A DNA stretch of 64,000 nt from Salvator merianae (taxonomy: Eukaryota > Chordata > Lepidosauria > Squamata > Teiidae), in NCBI GenBank assembly GCA_003586115.2, contig QVOM02000034.1, forward strand, positions 137,589,510 through 137,653,509, written 5' to 3'. A program made the position numbers and the translations under genes. Below are positions 57,401 through 64,000 of the stretch, piece after piece. The first letter of the stretch is position 1. Every line of letters begins with the position of its first letter. The notes beneath the pieces are model-generated. The model was not told the DNA's origin. It saw nothing but the letters and a program-made list of their open reading frames with translations, and made no database searches.

Positions 57401-60400
57401 TAAATATGATATGGATATGATTATGAAGTCTGAGGAACACAAAATATAAAAAGATATATAAAATACAAGGAAAAATGAAACTAAAAAGTTGCTTCTTCCA
57501 TGGAAGAAAGTGCAGAGGCAGGGGGCAAAAGACTACCACCAGCAGCCAGGCAGCAACCACACACTCTATCACCCTGGCACTGGGGTTGTGTCTCCACCTA
57601 CTGTTTAAGATATCCATAGGCATGGCTCTGGGTGTCATATCTCTGCTTTCAGCAGGCCTAGATGCTTGCCAAGGAGCTTGATGCCTGTGCAAGGCATATA
57701 GAGGCAAGGGTGCAAAATAGCACTCTTGGGGAAGGCTCCTCATTTGTCACGTCACAGGATGCCTTCCTGCACCAAAATGGAGACATGGAGTGAGGTGTCT
57801 CCAATGATGAAAGTGCAGACGCAGCTTGGGAAGCAGGTCATCTCTTCTTGAGTGTTGACTACCGAATACCTGAAATGCTGCCAAGATATCTGAAGAAGAA
57901 TGTCTTCTTCACTGCCATCTCTGTCATAATGGCAGTACTTCCACACTATTTTGCAGGAGGCAGCTTTGGATACAAAATTATTTGAGTAAGGAACCTGGTT
58001 AGTACTCAACAACCTGCTGACAGTCACCCAACGGAGGCTTGCAGAGCTAAGAGTCTACAGTCCCAAGTAATGAAAGTCAGTATACAATTGTGGACCTACA
58101 GCTATGGGCCACTCAGATGTCGGAAGTGGTTAAATGTATGTCAAGTTGTCTTATTGTGTGATGCACATCTAAATGCAATTCTGTTTCATATTACTGTCAT
58201 CAGTATCGGTGGAATAACTTTGCACCCTATATGAGTGCAAGTGTAGTTGTATTTTTTGTATGCAATTCAGTGTACAGTTTTGGGACATCCCCTGGGGAAA
58301 AGCCCCTGCAGAAAACAGGCCAGTACCATATAAAGTTTGACTGCAGGAATTTAAAACAAGTGGGGTACAACACTATTCCACCTATTTACCTATAATGATG
58401 AGACTAAGGCCATAGAATGGGAAGAAAAAGTTAACCATTATTATTATGTTAATAATTAAGAATATCTAAATGTTATATAGATCCTAATAATTCAAAGTCA
58501 ACTTCTTCGAGTCAGTGTCTTTCATTAGATATCTTGAGTTCAAAACCAATTGACTTCGTATTTGGAGAAAAGCGAACACTTTTCTTCAGTGGTGGCCTGT
58601 GACTGCGGGGCAGCTGGAAGTTCATTGTACAGATGTAAAACCAAAAGTGATCATCTCAGAGGTAGATCATTGCTTTAGCAATTGTCGTCCTTTGATTAAG
58701 GCTTCGCTGAAACTCATCAGAGTTATTAAAGTCCACTTCATTTTTAGCACTTTGGTTTTTTATCCTTTTCCTTTTATCCTGAAAATGTAACACCTCCTAC
58801 CCAAGCTGCAGATCTTCCACGGGTCTACAGTAGTAGAGCACGGAAGAGCAAATCTCGGGATCCACTGCATTCAAACTGCATTCGGGCTGTGGCTTTCCAG
58901 CAGCACCACCACATGCACTACTGTGCCAGCTAAATAAGTGGCAAAACTGATCAATATGGTGGCAGCTGTTGGAAAAGGGAGCACAAACCTGAATGGTGAG
59001 TGCCTGAGTTCTGCTCTGTGCTGCCAGTGAGAGCTGAAGTTCATACTCTTACAGACTTTTATTAAATTTTCTTATGTTGTAAGGTAAACATCTGCATCTG
59101 CAACTGCTTCCACAAAAAAGCACCCACAGGAAGTTTGAGGGCTGTATCAACCACCCGGCATGTGGTGCTGCTCCTCCAAGGTCTTTCTAGGGCCAGCAAA
59201 CACGCTTGGAGGCAACCTTCCCACAGAGTGGAAAAATGGGTTCTGAGGGCGCTTGCCACCCTCAGGTGCTTGTGTCACCATATATAGTGGCTGTGAGGGT
59301 GACCTACCTGGCCCAGGGTGTGCCCAGACGTCTTTTTCATTATGCTGAAAATGGCCGACTTCTGGGGCCATTTATGACCTAGCAGAAAAAGACATGCTGG
59401 TGACATCGAAAAGCTGAGGACCTTTTGTTCTTTGGCTTCTGAGATAGTGAGGGTGTGAAGCCCACAGTGTGCTCCACCTCTGGAGCAGCATGCCTAAATC
59501 TGTTTAAAAATGAATGGCATACAAGGATAAAGAATTAAACTATTCAGTGCGGAAAAGGTGCTTAGAGATTTTTTTTTCTCATGCCCCTAGTACTCAAATT
59601 TGCAGACACAACACCGTTGGTTAGCTGTAAATCCATGAGGCACGCAATGTGATTTTGTAATTAATTGGCAGAAGGCATTGTAAAAGCCATTATCTTGAAG
59701 GTCTGAAAAATAAACAGAAGAATTTATGGGAGATTATTGGTTTGTCTGTAGCTATAAGTCATGGTAACTAATTCTTGGTGACTTCTGTGCCATTATGGGT
59801 GAGGGAGGGAATGGTCACATAGAGAAAACGTGGAGTTTTGATGATAATGGGTCTCTGCATGAGGATTTCATTGGAACTTATATCATTTGATTGTGATGCA
59901 TGGTACTTTAACCATGTGATGGCACTTGGAAGATCCATTCATTCAACAAATAGAAATTGGCATGAAATAATATCCTATCACCTCATTTTGTTGTGTGTTT
60001 TGGTGATTCATAAATGTCAGTCAGTAATAAGTAGCAAACCCCAATTTCCTTCTATGGAAGCTTCTAACTTTGTTCCGAGAATAGCCGCAATGAGGTTATA
60101 TTGCCCTGTGAATGTTGTTTGATTGCAGTTGCCAGTTCCAGATGCCTCAAATGATTACATTGTGGCTGAGAAATAGCGATTTTTATTATTTTTGTTTGCT
60201 TGCTTGCTCATGTAACTATCAGTGATGATCCACACAGGGAAAGAGGGAGGGTGGGGATGGACAGTCTGGTTGGAACTTTCTTTCAGTTGTCTCTGAACCA
60301 CGGTTTTGATCAGTGTCTGAGGCTAGACCGAAATGAGTTATTAAAACCAATGGTGAAGTGACAGAAGAGCAGCACAGTCAAGTGCATTTGCGTTCATCCA

Positions 60401-61784
60401 CGTGCAAAATTACCTTTGAAACGATAATGCGAGAAGAACAGCACTCTGTGCACTTTGTGAGTGCTTTATTAGTGGGAGCAAGTGTTTGTTGCCCTTATCC
60501 AAATGGCTTTATCATCAGCTTGCCTGGACTCTTGAACGACTGATCAAATGGCAATTATCAGTGGCAACTCTTCCTACTTCCGCCTTGGGTGAGAGGTGGG
60601 ATTAGATAACTGTATGCCCAATCCCTTCACCTACACAGTGACAATAAGAGGGAGATAGGAGGAAAAGCAGGGAGAATTATTCTGAAACCACAGTGAGTTT
60701 AAGAGCATGGTAGTGAAAAGCGCAGCAGGGGTGTGACCTACCTATCTTTTTATAGTTTGGATTGCAATTTTTAATATTAAAATAAAAAGTGGATTGCTTT
60801 CATAGCAGCATTGCTTTATGGGTGGTACATTTGGCAGCTGCCTACAAGAGATCAGACTGAGGCCCCAGCTGGTGCGTTATCCCTCCTCCCTGCCTTGCTG
60901 GTTCTGCTGCACACATTGCCACTGGTGTCCAATGGAGTGTGTAGGCATTTCTGCACTCAGTTTCTATGGTGACCCAAGGGATTGGCTAGACCACTCTGCC
61001 TGTACTATGAAGTGGTCTAGTGGGGGGTCAAGCCTCCTGCTAGACAGCTCCATCTGGACACGTTGGAGCTTTGGAGTGGGCTATGGCTCACTCCAAGCAT
61101 GGACCATTCCAAGCATGGTCTAGTTGGTATGCTGGACCACTGGCCCATCTGCAGATAGCATGTGGGTCATGGTCCAGTATATCACACCTGTTGGCATTTC
61201 ACCGGGAGCCTGAAGCATGTTGCTCCTGGGTGCCTGTCCAAAACAGTCCTGACAACTTTGGAGGCTGGGAAAGCTGGGCTGACTGCAAAGTGGATGGCCC
61301 TTAGAGCATTCTATGATGGGTAGTCCAGCCTTCATGAGCTAGTGCAGCATGGGATAATCTGCGCTGTGCAGGAAGCCCTGTCATGCTAAAGGTTCTGAGA
61401 CTGTGTAGGACTCATTGGCTATTTTCTATGCCATCACTTGTTAACTCTTTTTCAGCTCCATAGGCTATATTCGTTTGCAACATTTAAAATTTCTCAGGGC
61501 AGAATTTTGTACTTGGATGTTGAGTATTTTCTGCGGATCATTCTGGCCTAAGGGTACTACTTCTCTTATATACTTTTGAAGGAAACACAAAGCAATCATG
61601 TGACAAATTCCAGCAAATCTACTATTCCTCCCTGTTGCATCTGCCTCCACGTCTTTTCATACTGTATCGTTGTTACATTCTTTCAAATGAGAACGAACTG
61701 CCACTGGGTTCTAGGTTGTTCATGCCTTAATCCAGTTAAATGAACAATCCCTTGCAATATATTTATCTTCAAGATGACCTGTTA
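57401..61784. other. No recognised gene or element
   Basis: About 4.4 kb of mixed sequence. The GC-richer patch at about 60820-61370 contains short inverted motifs (AAGCATGGACCATTCCAAGCATGGTC) and may be a decayed MITE, but no ends could be paired. No exon-like structure was seen. Confidence 0.35.
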
Positions 61785-63395
61785 CAGTCCAAATAACAGC
61801 AAACTCAGAGGAGGACAGAAGATCGGTGATAAAATTCATTGAGTTCACTTCTCATGAGCGGGAAGAAGTAGGAAGAGGCTGTAATAGCCCTTCTGGCTTG
61901 GCAGGGACAGTTTTAGGTGTAGTACAGACACGACAGGAGCATACATAAGCCTCAACATCTTTGTACATGCTAGGCCATAATACAGTTTTTTTTTAAACCA
62001 AGAAGATTTTTGGAAAACTGAAGTGTTCAGCATTAGTGCTGTCACCTTATTTTAATTTTTAATTTAATTTAATTTAATTTTTATTTTTGTTATACAAAAT
62101 CAAAACAAAACAGTACATGAAAATCCCCCACCTCTCCTGGTGAACCCACCCCCCTGACCTAATCTAGCACATAAGGAAGGTTACTAATACATGATTTATT
62201 TCCTGTTTGTCCTTCTGATCTTTATTGGTATACATTCTGGCAACGTCTGCAATATGAACAAAATTTTTGGAAATAACAAAAACTTAAAAGCTCTAATTCT
62301 AGTGAGAAAGCCCAAACATTTAGCATTAGGGCTGTCATGATGAAATTAAAGGATCTTGGAATGCAGGGCATGTGGGATATACAGTTCATTGTCTATAGTT
62401 GGCAGCCTTTGAAAAGGGTATGTGTAGAACTCTTAGCATTGTACCATGGGTCTGTGGAGAGATGCACCCACAGCTCATCCTGCGATGAGTTTTTGATGTC
62501 CAAAGCTACTCCTGTCAGACCCAGCTGCTGCAGAGAAAGAATAGTAGAATTTGGAGAAGGCTCTGAGGCAAGATATTGCGACTTGTAAGAGATGGCATCA
62601 GTGAGGCAGTTCTTGTCCCCCTTAATAAAGTTATGAGTAAAATTGAAATGGGTGAAAAACTCAGCCTAGCAGAGTTGGCATGGCAAGAGTTTTCATGAAG
62701 TCAGAAGCGTCTGCAAGTTTTTGTGGTCTGTCCAGATCTCAAAAGGTTCTTGTGCACCCTCCAAGTATTATTTCCAGCAGGTCAGGAATATTTGACACTC
62801 AGCAACTCAAAATCCCATATCAGATAATTTTGCTCTGCAAAGGTGCAAGGATGAGGTTCACCTGTTTCAGGATCAGACTGAACTAGTGCCCCCCCACCCC
62901 CCGCAACATCACTGGCATCACATTGGACCATGAAAGTTTGAGTTGAGTCTGGGTGTTTCAGGATAATGTCATGAACATACAGACACCTGAGATTTTCCAA
63001 AGCATCCTGATGTTCAGAAATTCAATGAAATTTAGGGAAGTGCATCCTTTTACACTTGTCAGATTTACAGGCTTTGTCATGTTTGAGCATCTTTGTGATT
63101 GGAGCTGCCATGACTGTGAACCAAGGAATGAATTCTCAATAGATATTGGCAAATCCCAGGAAGGTCTGCACTTGCCCATGAGTATGGGGAGGGGCTTCCA
63201 ATCCAACACAGCAGCCACTTTGTTAGGGTCCGCTTCAGTGCCATGGTTAGAGATTCAGTAGTCCAGGAATTACAGTTTGCTTAGGTGAAACTTAGAAAGC
63301 TTAGCATAGAGTTTGTGCTCTCTAAGCCTATCAATGACTGCATGTACATGACCCATGTGGATTGCCCTATCAGATGAAAAACTCATAAGATTACA
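61785..63395 (-). pseudogene. Ty3/gypsy retrotransposon pol remnant (copy B)
   Basis: Reverse-strand order: reverse transcriptase thumb (text for HAVIDRLREHKLYAKLSKF) at about 63285-63345; the connection region (VLDWKPLPILMGKCRPSW, then SFLGS..) at about 63120-63215; the RNase H region (DSTQTFMVQCDASDVAGGGGA and FAEQNYLIWDFELLSVK) at about 62785-62950, with the first catalytic Asp in CDASD kept; then the integrase zinc-binding region and core start at about 61790-62028. Frameshifts and stops are frequent. An L1 tail interrupts it at 62045-62321. The 5' side is cut at about 63395 by the unidentified element. Confidence 0.85.
62045..62321 (-). mobile_element. 5'-truncated L1 tail insertion with 16-bp target duplication
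   Basis: AGCATTAGTGCTGTCA (62029-62044) and AGCATTAGGGCTGTCA (62322-62337) flank the insert with one mismatch. On the reverse strand the insert ends in an A-rich (AAATT)n tail, the signature of target-primed reverse transcription. Its ATAACAAAAATAAAAA tail wording matches about 39095-39130. Confidence 0.88.
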
Positions 63396-64000
63396 CTGGT
63401 ATACAGTGATTTTGGTGCCAACGATGTCTGAATGGTTTTATATTCAGTTTATGGTGCTGATTAAGAATATGACTTCGGTTTTGCCAGATTGGCTCTAGTT
63501 TCTGAGATATTTAATAGTTAATTAATTAATTATTGCAATACATTTGAAAAGCATTCAAAATTGCAACAATATTATTATTTTAGTTACAACTAGTAAGTAA
63601 ACAGTCTAAAATCATACAAAAAAGAAATTAAAAATATCTAACAGTGACAGGAAAAACTTATGCATGATTTGATTAATTAGTACAATATTAATTAGTTATT
63701 AATTGTTATTAATGTCAATGCTTCAAAAAATGCTGTTTATGCAATTTCCTTTTATGTGTGTCATCAGGACAATCACGTTGGAGACTCCAACAGTAGTCTG
63801 CCATCATGTGTATGTCCCATCTGCCTTGATATCTCTCCTCCATCACCTTCATTTCCTGGTGGAACCTCTCGCCTTGTTCCTTGCTGAAGTCTTCAAGGTT
63901 ATCTGGAAATCTGTTTAAATGGCTATGGAGATAGTGCATCTTTATGCTCATATTAACTCCCAAATTTCTGAAGTCAGCGAGCATATCTTGCACCAATTCT
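63396..64000 (-). mobile_element. End of an unidentified transposon-like element
   Basis: The gypsy text stops at about 63395 and a new AT-rich sequence starts (CACTGGTATACAGTGATTTTG), leading to the 3' end of an antisense gene at 63715. The AT-rich 3' side (63480-63714, TTAATTAATTAATTATT and similar) looks like an untranslated region. The other end is beyond the window. Confidence 0.5.
63715..64000 (-). CDS. Partial gene of a dispersed, transposon-like protein family, C-terminal end
   Basis: The reverse-strand frame is open from the window edge to a stop at 63715-63717. It codes for at least 95 residues with no internal break. It includes NLGVNMSIKMHYLHSHLNRF, then FSKEQGERFHQEM, YQGRWDIHMMADYCWSLQRD. 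I recognise this SxKxHxLHSHL..FxxxxGERFHQ..xxYQGxWxxxMxADYCWxL pattern as a C-terminal block of uncharacterised proteins present in many copies in arthropod and other invertebrate genomes. I cannot name the transposase superfamily. Its intact frame stands out among the decayed pol genes next to it, which suggests a more recent arrival. The ATG at 63996 is only the first Met in view, not a supported start. Function unknown. Confidence 0.6.
   Translation of the reverse strand, partial: ELVQDMLADFRNLGVNMSIKMHYLHSHLNRFPDNLEDFSKEQGERFHQEMKVMEERYQGRWDIHMMADYCWSLQRDCPDDTHKRKLHKQHFLKH

Noticed and set aside
1..64000. Host exons, tRNA or rRNA genes, bacterial-type operons
   Set aside because: No conserved exon with splice sites, cloverleaf with A/B boxes, or rRNA sequence could be recognised on either strand.

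Overview
The window looks like intergenic or intronic DNA from a squamate reptile (lizard or snake). No host protein-coding gene, rRNA or tRNA gene could be supported. The assignment rests on the repeat mix: a BovB (RTE) LINE 5' portion at about 20.9-21.8 kb, CR1 LINEs with the sauropsid-type 3' end, L1 and L2-like LINEs, Ty3/gypsy remnants, a Tigger-type DNA transposon, hAT elements including one with SPIN-like ends, and many short inverted-repeat elements with 3-bp target duplications. BovB together with CR1 argues for Squamata over birds, crocodilians or mammals, but the species cannot be read from the sequence.

Layout. 0-5 kb: the CpG-rich right end of a hAT-like element interrupts one copy of a repeat that recurs as a tandem array at 2.49-4.84 kb (two units of about 0.3 kb, then two of about 0.87 kb). 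8.2-9.5 kb: a 128-bp palindromic MITE and a GC-rich element built from a chain of hairpins. 10.5-15.1 kb: a decayed antisense gypsy pol, with a Tigger element abutting its 5' side. 16.7-18 kb: an antisense L2-like LINE with a nested insertion. 18.7-19.3 kb: a MITE inside another MITE. 20.9-21.8 kb: BovB. 24.7 kb: a SPIN-like hAT MITE. 27.6-30.8 kb: an antisense L1 ORF2 split by a 987-bp hAT element with a perfect 8-bp target duplication. 33-35 kb: CR1 copies. 36.1-37.8 kb: a second L1 ORF2 3' portion, flanked by an imperfectly duplicated unique segment. 41-51 kb: many MITEs, including two adjacent elements separated by one shared TAA and a CpG-rich 577-bp element inside a relative. 53.6-54.5 kb: CR1. 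56.7-57.2 kb: a MITE inside a MITE. 61.8-63.4 kb: a second gypsy pol remnant carrying an L1 tail insertion with target duplication. 63.4-64 kb: the end of an unidentified transposon-like gene whose antisense reading frame is open to the window edge.

The sequence records successive rounds of transposition. At least six nested or adjacent insertions can be ordered in time. The 3-bp-target-duplication elements (TAA, TTA, ATT, CTA, TAG) with GGGCC- or GGCTG-type ends are the dominant theme and resemble PIF/Harbinger-type non-autonomous elements. No matching transposase was found here. Boundaries marked approximate were read by eye; family names are by recognition, not by database search.
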